Positions 14,448 to 22,715 of a stretch of 58,999 nt of DNA are shown in pieces. Where the stretch lies: the NCBI RefSeq assembly GCF_002964605.1, contig NZ_PQDH01000017.1, forward strand, positions 1-58,999, written 5' to 3'. The stretch's first letter is position 1. Every line of letters begins with the position of its first letter. Made by a program: the position numbers and the translations under genes. This DNA comes from Vallitalea okinawensis. Lineage in GTDB: Bacteria; Bacillota; Clostridia; Lachnospirales; PQDH01. The notes under the pieces were generated by a model. That model saw only the letters and a list, made by a program, of their open reading frames with translations, ran no database searches and was not told where the DNA came from.

Positions 14448-16706
14448 ATGAGAAAAATTAGTAGCGGATTTTTAGCAGTATGCTTTGCATTGGTTGTTTT
14501 TATGCAGCCATTTGTGAGCGAGGCGCAAGTTATAGATAAAGAAATAACATTAGCAGCCTCAGATGATGAACAGTTAGGAATTACAATGGAGCCAAAAATT
14601 AGTCAAGAAGATGCCATTGCAATCGCATTGGAATTTGCAAAAGAGTATATAGCTGTTGAACTTAATGACGAGTATGAAATGGATATATATTTAGAGGACT
14701 ATAGTTGGCGTTCTACTAGTGATCTGTTTTATTCTATCTACTTTTCTAAATATGATGATAGCTATAGTAAAGACATTAGTTTTGAAATAGATGCTATGTC
14801 AGGCGAAGTGGTAAGTTTTGATCAATGGGAATATGATTATAATAGTAATTTTAACTATATACCAAAGTTATCTTATGATGAAGCAAAAGTAATAAGTAAT
14901 GCTTTCTTAAAAAAGATACAACCAGTATATGCAAAAGGAGTTATGTTAGAAGAAGACGACAATTACGGAGCATATCCGTCAGAAACTTATAGCTTCCAAT
15001 ATGTACGTGTACATAATGATATCCCATTTGATACCAACTACATTAATATTGATGTAGATGCAATAACAGGTAAGATTGACTATTACTCCATCGGTTGGCA
15101 TGAAGATGTTCAATTTGTTGAAGTATCTAACATGATAAGTAATGAAGAGGCTTATAAGATACTGGCAGACAGTTGTACTGTAGAGCTTAATTATGTGGAA
15201 CAAAGTAATCCAGATACCTATGAAACAGAAGCTATTGTTGCAGTGTACGAACCTAGATTTAATAAATATATGATCAATGCTGAAGGTGGTAACGAATTTG
15301 AGTATGTGACATCATATATTGTAGATGATGATGAAGTAGTTACTGATTTATCATCAGAAGATAAGGAACGTTTGAAGGATATTAGTATAGACATACCACA
15401 ACCAGCCAATGTAACATATACAGATGAAGAAGTAAACAATGTAGCTTTGATTTATAAAGATCTCATGGGCATTACCGATATGAAAATTGATGGTACGTGG
15501 TTATATGATTATGATGAAGAAAAATTATGGTCAGTAGAATTACAAGGTGAAAGTAATCCTTATAATTACTCCTACTCAAGCATGGATATAGAAGCTGAAA
15601 CAGGTAAGTTAACATATTACAGTCATAACGGCGAAGACAAAGAGTATATGTTATCTCAGTCAGGTACAGAAGAAAAAATGTCTTGGGAAGAAGCTTACAA
15701 AGAAGCAGTAGCCATGATAGCTACCCTTTACCCAAATGAATTTAAAGAAATTATTACCAAACAGACTTATTATGATAACTCATACTATTATGATGAATAT
15801 GGAATGGAAGATGTATTCTACTATTTTAGTTTTTCAAGAGGCGTGAATGGTATTGAGTATTATAATAATAGCATAGACATTGAGATTGGCGCATACTCAG
15901 GAGACGTTAATAGTATTTATTATACATGGAGTAAACTAGAATTTCCTAAGTTTGAAAATCTTATAAGTGAGAAAGAAGCTATAGATGCCTACTTAAATCA
16001 CTATGAAAGCCACTTATCTTATGTAATGGAAGATTATGAGAGTGCTGATAAAAAAGCTATACCAGTTTATACTTTAGAGGTAGAAGATGTCTATAGTTAC
16101 CCAGCAGCTGTTGATGCAAAAACTGGAGAAGTTCTTGACTACTGGGGAAATTCAGTGACAAATGATAAAATCTATGTGAATTTTGAAGGGCATCCGTCTG
16201 AAAAAGAGCTTACCATTATGCAACAATATGGTTTTATCGATTATGAAGGTGTTAGCCTTCAAGATGATATGACAGTAACAGAATTTATCAAGATACTTGT
16301 CAACATATTAGGCTACAGTAGTTACTATGTGGAAGATGATGATGCCTTAAAGTTTACGAACGTGACTAAAGAAGATGATGCTTATGATCACTTAATGGGA
16401 GCTATTTATTATGGTCTTGTTGAGAATGAAGCTATAGAGTGGGACTTTGATAAGGTACTTAATCGTGAAGAGATGGCTATGTACATGGTTAAAATGTTAG
16501 GTTACAATGATTTAGCTGAGTTATCCAGTATTTACAAAGCTAGTTTTTCTGATGCAGAAGATATATCCAAAGACCTAATGGGTTATGTAGCCATTGGTGA
16601 AGGATTAGGTATTCTTAAAGGTGAGGATGGTAAGTTCTATCCAAAGAAAAATGTCACTTATGAAGAAGCTGCAGTAGCTCTATACAATTTGCTAAGTGGT
16701 AATTAA
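14448..16706 (+). CDS. Secreted SLH-domain protein with YcdB/YcdC-like (PepSY-like) repeats
   Basis: 752 residues. Signal peptide 1-26 (MRKISSGFLAVCFALVVFMQPFVSEAQ). Residues about 40-590 hold at least five repeats of a pattern that starts with an acidic helix such as ISQEDAIAIALEFAKEY, LSYDEAKVISNAFLKK, ISNEEAYKILADS, MSWEEAYKEAVAMIA or ISEKEAIDAYLNHYE and ends in a D-a-x-T/S-G-e/k-hydrophobic strand (DAMSGEVVSF, DAITGKIDYY, EAETGKLTYY, DAKTGEVLDYW). This is the PepSY-like YcdB/YcdC arrangement. The C-terminal 160 residues are S-layer homology modules (LQDDMTVTEFIKILVNILGY, LNREEMAMYMVKMLGY, VTYEEAAVALYNLLSGN) that anchor proteins to secondary wall polymer. Very acidic. Perhaps a protease inhibitor/modulator displayed on the wall, as PepSY proteins are proposed to be; unproven. 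Confidence 0.82.
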   Translation: MRKISSGFLAVCFALVVFMQPFVSEAQVIDKEITLAASDDEQLGITMEPKISQEDAIAIALEFAKEYIAVELNDEYEMDIYLEDYSWRSTSDLFYSIYFSKYDDSYSKDISFEIDAMSGEVVSFDQWEYDYNSNFNYIPKLSYDEAKVISNAFLKKIQPVYAKGVMLEEDDNYGAYPSETYSFQYVRVHNDIPFDTNYINIDVDAITGKIDYYSIGWHEDVQFVEVSNMISNEEAYKILADSCTVELNYVEQSNPDTYETEAIVAVYEPRFNKYMINAEGGNEFEYVTSYIVDDDEVVTDLSSEDKERLKDISIDIPQPANVTYTDEEVNNVALIYKDLMGITDMKIDGTWLYDYDEEKLWSVELQGESNPYNYSYSSMDIEAETGKLTYYSHNGEDKEYMLSQSGTEEKMSWEEAYKEAVAMIATLYPNEFKEIITKQTYYDNSYYYDEYGMEDVFYYFSFSRGVNGIEYYNNSIDIEIGAYSGDVNSIYYTWSKLEFPKFENLISEKEAIDAYLNHYESHLSYVMEDYESADKKAIPVYTLEVEDVYSYPAAVDAKTGEVLDYWGNSVTNDKIYVNFEGHPSEKELTIMQQYGFIDYEGVSLQDDMTVTEFIKILVNILGYSSYYVEDDDALKFTNVTKEDDAYDHLMGAIYYGLVENEAIEWDFDKVLNREEMAMYMVKMLGYNDLAELSSIYKASFSDAEDISKDLMGYVAIGEGLGILKGEDGKFYPKKNVTYEEAAVALYNLLSGN

Positions 16707-16717
16707 TTAAGTATAAA

Positions 16718-16756
16718 GAGGAGCTGATTAATAATAATCAGCTCCTCAATTTTTTA
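16718..16756 (+). terminator. Strong intrinsic terminator
   Basis: GAGGAGCTGATTA (16718-16730), loop ATAA, TAATCAGCTCCTC (16735-16747), then AATTTTTTAG. Confidence 0.92.
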
Positions 16757-16816
16757 GATTAAGATGAAGTAAGTCATGGTATAATATATACAACTAGTTG
16801 ATCAGAAGGAGAAACC

Positions 16817-17305
16817 ATGGATAAAGAGAAACAAGTTTATGCACTTTTAGACAAATTAGATATTGCCTATGAGCTTTTTGAACATGAACCAGCTCATAAC
16901 ATGGAAGAGATAGATGATGTACAAAAGAAAATAGGTGGTGTTTACTGTAAAAATCTATTCTTAAGAAATAGTAAAGGTGACCAGCATTATTTAACATTAG
17001 TAGAAGGTAGTAAAAGGGTTGATTTAAGAAGACTAGCTAGAATCATAGAAAGTACTCGTCTAAGTTTTGCTTCACCGGAGAGGTTAATGAAATATTTAGG
17101 TCTGGTGCCTGGAGAAGTTGGTCCCTTTGGGCTGATAAATGATAGTCAGAAAGTAGTTAAATTAATAATAGATCAAAGTATAGTAGATGCTGAGCGTATC
17201 AGTTTTCATCCCAATAATAATGCAAAAACAGTGGTTATCAGCTATAAAAATTTATTAAAATTCATAAATTGGGTAGGTAATGAAATGATCTGGATTCATT
17301 TATAG
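16817..17305 (+). CDS. ProX/YbaK-type aminoacyl-tRNA deacylase (prolyl-tRNA synthetase associated domain)
   Basis: 162 residues, ATG after AGAAGGAGA. Free-standing trans-editing domain of the INS superfamily that hydrolyses mischarged tRNA, most likely Ala-tRNA(Pro) (ProXp-ala/PrdX type). Matches: YELFEHEPAHNMEEIDDVQKKIGGVYCKNLFLRNSKGDQHYLTLVEGSKRVDLRRLARII, with the Lys in the CKNLFLR strand and the HxPxxxxxE pattern; then LSFASPERLMKYLGLVPGEVGPFGLINDS, the GxxPGxVxPFGL signature of the family; and ISFHPNNNAKTVVISYKNLLKFI at the end. Length is typical. Flanked by a terminator upstream and a gap downstream, so it is probably monocistronic. Confidence 0.88.
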   Translation: MDKEKQVYALLDKLDIAYELFEHEPAHNMEEIDDVQKKIGGVYCKNLFLRNSKGDQHYLTLVEGSKRVDLRRLARIIESTRLSFASPERLMKYLGLVPGEVGPFGLINDSQKVVKLIIDQSIVDAERISFHPNNNAKTVVISYKNLLKFINWVGNEMIWIHL

Positions 17306-17457
17306 ACTTCTTTTTTAAAATCCAAGTTATAACTATTGAAAAAGGTGCATATAATAGGTTTGTAGTACAAGAAAGAGAGAATTTGTAATTGATACTGTTC
17401 AAAATAATATTTGAATGGTATAATTAGGTATGTCATTATATGTGAAAGGAGAAAACT

Positions 17458-17814
17458 ATGTTTAAGTTAGGAAGAGACTATAATTTTGAAGAATTAAAAG
17501 ATATGATATACAAACTTAGAAAAGAAGAAGAGAAGAAAAGCAAAGCCTGGATATGGATTACTATTGCAGTTGTTGCAGCAATAGTTGGTGGTGTTATCTT
17601 CTTATGGTATAAATTCTTACGTGAAGATGAGTTCTATGATGAATTTGACGAATTCGATGATTTTGATTATGACGAGTATGATGAGGAAGATTACGAAGAA
17701 GACTATGATAATGATCGAGACTATGGTATAGTATATGAGGAAGAAGAAGTTGTTGTTGAAGAACCACCTGTAGAAGAGGCTGAAGAAGCAACAACTGATA
17801 ACAAAGAAGAATAA
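17458..17814 (+). CDS. Single-pass membrane protein with very acidic tail, unknown function
   Basis: 118 residues, ATG preceded by GAAAGGAG. Residues 1-28 are charged and helical (FKLGRDYNFEELKDMIYKLRKEEEKKSKAW), 29-50 form one membrane helix (IWITIAVVAAIVGGVIFLWYKF), and 55-118 are dominated by Asp, Glu and Tyr (FYDEFDEFDDFDYDEYDEEDYEEDY) with a VVVEEPPVEEAEE end. The membrane helix with a Lys-rich front predicts a cytoplasmic N-terminus and an external acidic tail by the positive-inside rule, though the acidic side could also stay inside. No family recognised with confidence. A dyad TTCAAA/TTTGAA (17397-17414 region) overlaps the upstream promoter area with TATAAT nearby. Confidence 0.6.
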   Translation: MFKLGRDYNFEELKDMIYKLRKEEEKKSKAWIWITIAVVAAIVGGVIFLWYKFLREDEFYDEFDEFDDFDYDEYDEEDYEEDYDNDRDYGIVYEEEEVVVEEPPVEEAEEATTDNKEE

Positions 17815-17830
17815 TAAGTGATTAACATAA

Positions 17831-17850
17831 AGGCATCCTTCGGGGTGCCT
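17831..17850 (+). terminator. UUCG-loop hairpin before rlmD
   Basis: AGGCATCC (17831-17838), TTCG loop, GGGTGCCT (17843-17850), one T-G pair. The following sequence, GTTAAATTGT, has only a weak T-run, so it may be a leaky terminator. Confidence 0.5.
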
Positions 17851-17875
17851 GTTAAATTGTACAGAGGTGAATGAC

Positions 17876-19234
17876 TTGAAAAAAAACAGTATCATTGAAG
17901 GTGTTATAGCAAAAGTCAACTTTCCTAATAAAGGGATATTAGAAGTTGAAGACAAAAAAGTTGTTATCAAAGGTGTCGTAAAAGGACAAAAAGTCAAAGT
18001 AAGAATAACAAAAAAGAGAAAAAGTAAAATTGAAGGGCGCATAGTTGAGATTCTGGAAAGAGCAGAAAATGAAATAAAACCAGCATGTATCCATTTTGAT
18101 GGCTGTGGTGGTTGTGTTTATCAAAACTTATCCTATGAAGATCAAGTCAAGATGAAAGAAGAACAGGTTAAAGAACTCATTGATGAGCTTGGAGTAGACT
18201 ATGAATTTCTACCAATAGTAAGTAGCCCAACAGAGTGGGAATACCGAAATAAGATGGAGTACTCCTTTGGAGATGAAATAAAAGATGGTCCTTTAATGCT
18301 AGGTATGCATAAGAAGGGATCATTTTATGACATTGTTACAGTAGATCATTGTTTAATTGTACATGAGGATTTTAATAAGATTCTTACATGTACATTAGAG
18401 TATTTCAAAGAAAAGGGTACAAGCTATTATCGAAAACGTAATCACGAAGGCACTTTAAGACATTTAGTGGTACGTCGTGCTGTTAATACAAAAGAAATAT
18501 TAGTAAATCTAATTACATCATCTCAGGAAGAGCTTATTCTTGATGATTATGTTAAGCATCTTACATCATTAAACTTAGATGGTGAAATCGTAGGTATCTT
18601 ACAGACCATTAATGATAGCCTAGCTGATGTCGTTAAGTGTGATGAATTAAAATTACTTCATGGTAGAGATTATTTTACTGAGGATCTATTAGATCTTAAC
18701 TTTAAAATATCACCATTCTCATTTTTCCAAACCAATTCATTAGGGGCAGAAGTTCTTTATTCTAAAGTTAGAGAGTTTGTAGGTGAAGGAAAAGATAAGA
18801 CTATCTTTGACCTTTATTGTGGTACAGGAACTATCGCTCAAATCATGTCACCAATTGCTAAGAAAGTAATGGGTATCGAGATTGTTGAAGAAGCTGTAGA
18901 AGCTGCTAAGATGAATGCTGAACGTAATGGACTAACCAACTGTGAGTTCATCGCAGGTGATGTCTTAAAAGCGATTGATCAATTAAAAGATAAACCTGAT
19001 ATTATCATTCTAGACCCACCACGTGATGGCATACATCCAAAGGCATTGAAGAAAATTATTGACTTTGGTGCCAAAGAATTAGTTTATGTTTCATGTAAGC
19101 CAACGTCTTTAGCGAGAGATTTAGAGGTGCTATTAGAGAACGGTTATGTATTAGAAAAAGCGCAGTGTGTGGACATGTTCCCTCAAACCCCACATGTGGA
19201 GACAGTAGTACGACTTTGTCGTCAAAACTTTTGA
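17876..19234 (+). CDS. rlmD: 23S rRNA (uracil-5-)-methyltransferase RlmD/RlmCD type (TrmA family)
   Basis: 452 residues from TTG 17876, with AGAGGTGA (17863-17870) in front; an in-frame GTG at 17867 overlaps that site. SAM-dependent enzyme forming m5U in 23S rRNA. TRAM domain at about 5-60 (IIEGVIAKVNFPNKGILEVEDKKVVIKGVVKGQKVKVRITKKRKSKIEGR); Fe-S cysteines in CIHFDGCGGCVYQ (about 72-84) with a fourth Cys in VDHCLIVHED; SAM motif IFDLYCGTGTIAQIM (about 315); ILDPPRDGIHPKAL (about 382); catalytic Cys in VYVSCKPTSLARDL (about 407) and the general base Glu in PQTPHVETVVRL. Clostridia often carry several paralogues with different targets (U747, U1939 or tRNA U54), so the exact site is unsure. Confidence 0.87.
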   Translation: MKKNSIIEGVIAKVNFPNKGILEVEDKKVVIKGVVKGQKVKVRITKKRKSKIEGRIVEILERAENEIKPACIHFDGCGGCVYQNLSYEDQVKMKEEQVKELIDELGVDYEFLPIVSSPTEWEYRNKMEYSFGDEIKDGPLMLGMHKKGSFYDIVTVDHCLIVHEDFNKILTCTLEYFKEKGTSYYRKRNHEGTLRHLVVRRAVNTKEILVNLITSSQEELILDDYVKHLTSLNLDGEIVGILQTINDSLADVVKCDELKLLHGRDYFTEDLLDLNFKISPFSFFQTNSLGAEVLYSKVREFVGEGKDKTIFDLYCGTGTIAQIMSPIAKKVMGIEIVEEAVEAAKMNAERNGLTNCEFIAGDVLKAIDQLKDKPDIIILDPPRDGIHPKALKKIIDFGAKELVYVSCKPTSLARDLEVLLENGYVLEKAQCVDMFPQTPHVETVVRLCRQNF

Positions 19235-19395
19235 TTTTACTAGTGTTTAAGCCGTTTTGTGATTTCTATTCTTTTAGTAAAATACGAAAATTACGTTAAA
19301 AAAGACCTGAAAAGGAATAGAAATAAGAATTACTATATGATATGGTATGTGGAAACACGTCGAAGAAATAGCAAGAAATTCTTGAAATATAATCA

Positions 19396-19766
19396 AGAGT
19401 CTGTAAATAATTTTGTGTAATTAGCAATCCTTCTAGATTAATGATAAAATAAATATAATCTAGGAGGATTTTTTATGGCAAGAAAAAAACGATCACCAGA
19501 ACGAGAAGCATTAATCAACAACTCATTGCAGAATATCAACCTAAAACAACCCAGGATGCACATGATACGATCAAAGATCTGATACGATCAAAGATCTGAT
19601 ACGATCAAAGATCTGATACGATCAAAGATCTACTTGGAGATATGATTCAAGGTCTGCTCGAAAGAGAACTTGAAAACGAACTTGGCTACAGTAAGTATGG
19701 CAAAATAGACCCCTTACTGAAAAATATGCCATCGTATTTATGGATGCTATTCACTATTACCTATTC
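19396..19766 (+). pseudogene. Relic of an IS256-family insertion sequence (transposase fragments)
   Basis: A ribosome binding site and ATG at 19475 start MARKKRSPEREALI, the N-terminus of IS256-family (Mutator) transposases. After one lost base near 19520 the other frame continues with the usual AEYQPKTTQDAHD, then comes a 17-bp tandem repeat, then LLGDMIQGLLERELENELGYSKYGK. From 19707 another segment, RPLTEKYAIVFMDAIHYY, is the region around the first Asp of the DDE triad, so about 300-400 bases between them are deleted. The rest of the gene is gone. Sequence at about 19396-19420 (GAGTCTGTAAATAATTTTGT) resembles the left terminal inverted repeat of such elements; no right end is seen. Confidence 0.85.
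19564..19631 (+). repeat. Four exact tandem copies of a 17-bp unit inside the transposase relic
   Basis: GATACGATCAAAGATCT repeats four times without change. A single copy would keep the transposase frame (AHDTIKDLLGD), so three extra copies arose by slippage and shift the frame. Confidence 0.95.
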
Positions 19767-19928
19767 ATAATTGGCTTGAAATATTATTTGCCTGTTTATA
19801 CCCCTCAATATAACATGATATACTTGTGTTGATTTTTTATCTACATATTTTTGCCATTATTTCACCTGAAATATAATATATCATCAAAGCAGTTTGGATA
19901 CAGTAGAACCATCCCTTTGTTTCCGGTA

Positions 19929-19977
19929 TTGACAAAAAATAGTTAGTTGTATATAATTAGTTAGTACTAACTAATTA
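19929..19977 (+). promoter_or_regulatory. Near-consensus promoter overlapping a 24-bp perfect palindrome
   Basis: TTGACA (19929-19934), 17-bp spacer, TATAAT (19952-19957). A perfect palindrome covers 19954-19977 (TAATTAGTTAGT and its complement), overlapping the -10 box, as in MarR/TetR-type repression. A ribosome binding site (GAGAGGGGAG) and ATG at 19999 follow, but the frame closes after ten codons. Confidence 0.75.
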
Positions 19978-19981
19978 GTTT

Positions 19982-20309
19982 TGAGAGGGGAGCTTGTCAT
20001 GAAACATTTTATTAAAAATCTAATTTTATGAATATTTTCTAAGTTCAGAGTATAATATGCTTCATGATACTGATTTAGATATGTTTTAGATTATACAACC
20101 ATTACCTTTATAGGAAATGGTAGCTAGATCCCTATGAGAGGCGAAGCATTTGGTATCACTGATCAACTTATATCAATTTATGACTTTACTGGAGTTGGAA
20201 TACAACTAAGAGAACTGTTATCTGGAAGAGATAATGAGAGTTAGTTGATATGCTCTACTAATCAAAAGAACGTTTATAATAATTTTATTTTACCTAAGGA
20301 GGAGTAACT
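19982..20309 (+). other. Decayed gene zone behind the palindrome promoter
   Basis: No intact gene. The start at 19999 reads MKHFIKNLIL then stops. A short open stretch 20134-20244 (ATG, 36 codons, MRGEAFGITDQLISIYDFTG...) has normal codon use but no ribosome binding site and no recognised relatives. This looks like the remains of one repressed gene. AAGGAGGAG at 20296-20304 belongs to the methyltransferase. Confidence 0.5.
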
Positions 20310-20879
20310 ATGCGTCACGAAGAAAGAATGCATTTTATTATGAATCAAGAAGTAACTTTAGACGGAGATTTTAAAGGAAATATGATACTGGATATTGGAG
20401 GTGGAGGAGAGGGAATCATAGGTTTGTGCTATGGTAGTAGAGTAGTATCTATAGATCCTAATAGAGGGGAACTGGAAGAGGCGGCCGAAGGTCCCGTGAA
20501 AATTGTCATGGATTCTAGAGAACTACTTTTTTTAGATGAATCTTTTGATACTGCCACATCATTTTTTACACTAATGTATATTGATAGTAAAGATCATGCA
20601 ACGGTATTTAAAGAGATTTATAGGGTTTTGAAAGAGGATGGTCAGTTCGTTATGTGGGATACTACTATACCTAAGTACAACAATGGTGACAAAGACATAT
20701 TTGTAGTAAAACTTAGAGTTGAAACACCAATTAAATCAATCGAAACTGGCTATGGTGTGCTCTGGGAAAATAAAGAGCAAAGTATAGACTATTATGCTGA
20801 TCTTGGTAGGAAAGCTGGCTTCAAAGTTGTTAGAAGAGAAGTTAATGATCAAACATTCAAAATAGTATTTTCAAAGTAG
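20310..20879 (+). CDS. Class I SAM-dependent methyltransferase, substrate unknown
   Basis: 189 residues, ATG after AAGGAGGAG. Rossmann-type Methyltransf_11 pattern: motif I MILDIGGGGEGII (about 24-36), acidic residue ending strand 2 in VVSIDPN (about 46), motif II VKIVMDSRELLFLDESFDTATSFFTLMYID (about 62-92) and motif III HATVFKEIYRVLKEDGQFVMWDTTIP (about 95-120). The shortened N-terminus and the EDGQFVMWD strand are typical of small orphan methyltransferases. No substrate clue from neighbours: it sits between two decayed stretches and may itself be a survivor of a lost locus. Could be transcribed from the palindrome promoter 350 bases upstream. Confidence 0.75.
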   Translation: MRHEERMHFIMNQEVTLDGDFKGNMILDIGGGGEGIIGLCYGSRVVSIDPNRGELEEAAEGPVKIVMDSRELLFLDESFDTATSFFTLMYIDSKDHATVFKEIYRVLKEDGQFVMWDTTIPKYNNGDKDIFVVKLRVETPIKSIETGYGVLWENKEQSIDYYADLGRKAGFKVVRREVNDQTFKIVFSK

Positions 20880-21318
20880 CTTCATTTATACTTGAGTAAT
20901 TGTTAATATACTTTTTGCTAATAGAATTTACAATTAATAGACCAAACGTGGAGGGTATTGTTTTTAAGATGATTAAGCTTGAATGCAGCTAAAGAATTAA
21001 AAGAAGATAAAATAAAAATCTCCGTTGTAATTGATATAGAGGTTGATGATATGGATGAAGGAATGAGTATTGTAAATATGTTACAGCAATGATGAACGTA
21101 AAGCCACCTGAGTATGGTAATACGACTATGAATGCTCAATTTATAGAATCTGGGTGCAAAGTAAGGGTGATGTTATGGGGAATAACAAATTTATGGAGAA
21201 TATGATCAGTAGTTTATCGGCTCTTACAGATCAAGAATAATGGCAGGGAAGATAGTAATAGCGCACAAGTGTTCACTTATGACAAAAACCATTATATTAG
21301 GGGGGAATTATATTAAAC
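20880..21318 (+). pseudogene. Unrecognised gene ruins, no intact frame
   Basis: 439 bases without a gene. Short coding-like stretches appear in different plus frames: NAAKELKEDKIKISVVIDI... (from about 20978) ending at a stop near 21090, MNVKPPEYGNTTMNAQFIES (from about 21092) and, in another frame, GNNKFMENMISSLSALTDQE (about 21177-21240). They look like one gene broken by frameshifts, but I cannot name the family. GGGGGAA at 21300-21306 is the likely ribosome binding site of the next gene. Confidence 0.45.
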
Positions 21319-22392
21319 ATGAGTTATACATATAGAGTACTTAAGAAAAATTTAATTAGGTATCCTGAGATGGAAGTCCAAGATGCTCTAAAGCTTATTT
21401 ATCAAAGTGAATTTGGGTGTGGACATTTAATTGAAAATAAAGAAGCCAGTTATAAGCTGCTTATGAAAGAATGGGAGAATGTTGAGGAAAATGAAGATGA
21501 GATTTTTGAAAGTATCGGAGGTGGATATGCTCGATTTAACATAGGTGCTGCAAAAAAATCTGGAATATCACCAGAAATTTTTGGGGAAGTTTTCCTTAAA
21601 AGTGCAGAAGTTGTAAGTGGAACTTTAGATAATTTTTATGAGAGGGTTAATGAGTCAAGACGTATTTGTTCTGAAGGCAAATTGCCTTTTTCAGTAAGGG
21701 AGATTGATTCTTTTTTAGAGCAATGGGAGAAAAGAGGCTTACCGTTATTGAGACATTCAGAAAAGTATAGGGTACTTTACAAACCAGCATACCGTGTTGT
21801 ATCAGAAAAATATATGAGGATATTAGCAGCTATAATAAGAATCCATAGTAAACTAAAGATGAATGAGAAAGTTGTTGTTGGAATTGATGGTCCTTGCGGC
21901 TCGGGAAAGACAACTTTAGCACAGGTATTATCAGAATTTTTTGATGGAGTTGTTATCCAGATGGATGATTTCTTTTTACCGCCGTCTTTAAGGAGTAAAG
22001 AGCGTTTGAGTCAGCCTGGTGGAAATATTCATTATGAGAGATTCTATCAGGAGGTTGCATTAAAGGTTATTAAAAACGTTGACTCTTTTAAATATAGAGT
22101 CTTTAGCTGCAAAATAATGAATTATAAGAATGAAATTGCAGTGAATACAAATAAAGTTTTGATAGTTGAAGGAAGTTATTCCCTTCATCCATTATATGAT
22201 AGTATATATGATGTGAAATTATTTTGTAACGTTGAATCAGATAATCAGAAAGAAAGAATCATAAGACGAGATGGCTTAGAGATGTATAAAAACTTTGAGA
22301 AAAAGTGGATACCTATGGAAGATAAATACTTTAATGAATTTCGTATAAAGGAAAAGTGCCATCACGAATATTTATTAGAGTTATTTAGGTAG
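21319..22392 (+). CDS. Two-domain protein: unknown N-terminal domain plus uridine kinase-like P-loop kinase
   Basis: 357 residues. Residues about 185-357 are a uridine kinase/phosphoribulokinase-type P-loop domain: VVVGIDGPCGSGKTTLAQVL (Walker A, about 192-211), VIQMDDFFLPPSLRS (about 218-232, the DDF/Y motif of uridine kinases), GNIHYERFYQEV and VLIVEGSYSLHPLYDSIYDVKLFCNV (about 278-303), then RIIRRDG. Residues 1-160 form a separate helical domain (YPEMEVQDALKLIYQSEFGCGHLIENKEASYKLLMKEW...GGGYARFNIG...LRHSEKYRVLYKPAYRVV) that I do not recognise; the run FGCGHLI and the HSE-Y-PAYRV strand look like conserved sites. The fusion suggests phosphorylation of a nucleoside or sugar delivered by the first domain. 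The ribosome binding site is about 12 bases from the ATG. Terminator follows. Confidence 0.7.
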   Translation: MSYTYRVLKKNLIRYPEMEVQDALKLIYQSEFGCGHLIENKEASYKLLMKEWENVEENEDEIFESIGGGYARFNIGAAKKSGISPEIFGEVFLKSAEVVSGTLDNFYERVNESRRICSEGKLPFSVREIDSFLEQWEKRGLPLLRHSEKYRVLYKPAYRVVSEKYMRILAAIIRIHSKLKMNEKVVVGIDGPCGSGKTTLAQVLSEFFDGVVIQMDDFFLPPSLRSKERLSQPGGNIHYERFYQEVALKVIKNVDSFKYRVFSCKIMNYKNEIAVNTNKVLIVEGSYSLHPLYDSIYDVKLFCNVESDNQKERIIRRDGLEMYKNFEKKWIPMEDKYFNEFRIKEKCHHEYLLELFR

Positions 22393-22463
22393 TTTGATTA
22401 ATAGAAATTAGTGTGCATTTTATTGATACGCAACTCATTAAAGCATACATGTTATAAATAGGA

Positions 22464-22501
22464 GATAGGATTTGATTGTACTGATCGAATTCTATCTTTT
22501 T
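22464..22501 (+). terminator. Terminator of the kinase gene
   Basis: GATAGGATTTGAT (22464-22476) pairs with ATCGAATTCTATC (22484-22496) with two G-U pairs, followed by TTTTT. Confidence 0.8.
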
Positions 22502-22604
22502 GATCACTGTCTAGTTAATTTTTACAACAATATAGACAAGTATCCATGTAATCAATGGATAGATATTAATGAATTGTTTTTAGAGTGCAGGTCAGAACTT
22601 ATTC

Positions 22605-22640
22605 AAAAATTCCCTCAAATTAAGGTTCGAGGGAATTTTT
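22605..22640 (+). terminator. Second hairpin upstream of the MarR gene
   Basis: AAAAATTCCCTC (22605-22616) pairs exactly with GAGGGAATTTTT (22629-22640). The 100 bases before it (22502-22604) contain no gene; the hairpin could end a short RNA or simply insulate the MarR promoter. Confidence 0.7.
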
Positions 22641-22651
22641 GATATAAAAAC

Positions 22652-22680
22652 TTGACAACTCCTAAAAAGAAGTGTAATAT
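22652..22680 (+). promoter_or_regulatory. Promoter of the MarR gene
   Basis: TTGACA (22652-22657), 17-bp spacer, TAATAT (22675-22680). Directly downstream AACTAACTAA (about 22696-22705) matches half of the palindrome at 19954-19977, suggesting autoregulation. Confidence 0.75.
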
Positions 22681-22715
22681 TGTTAGGTAAATACGAACTA
22701 ACTAAGAGGTGTATG

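Noticed and set aside
19564-19631. 17-bp tandem repeats as iterons or CRISPR
   Set aside because: No spacers, only four copies, and they sit within a transposase relic whose single-copy version restores the frame.
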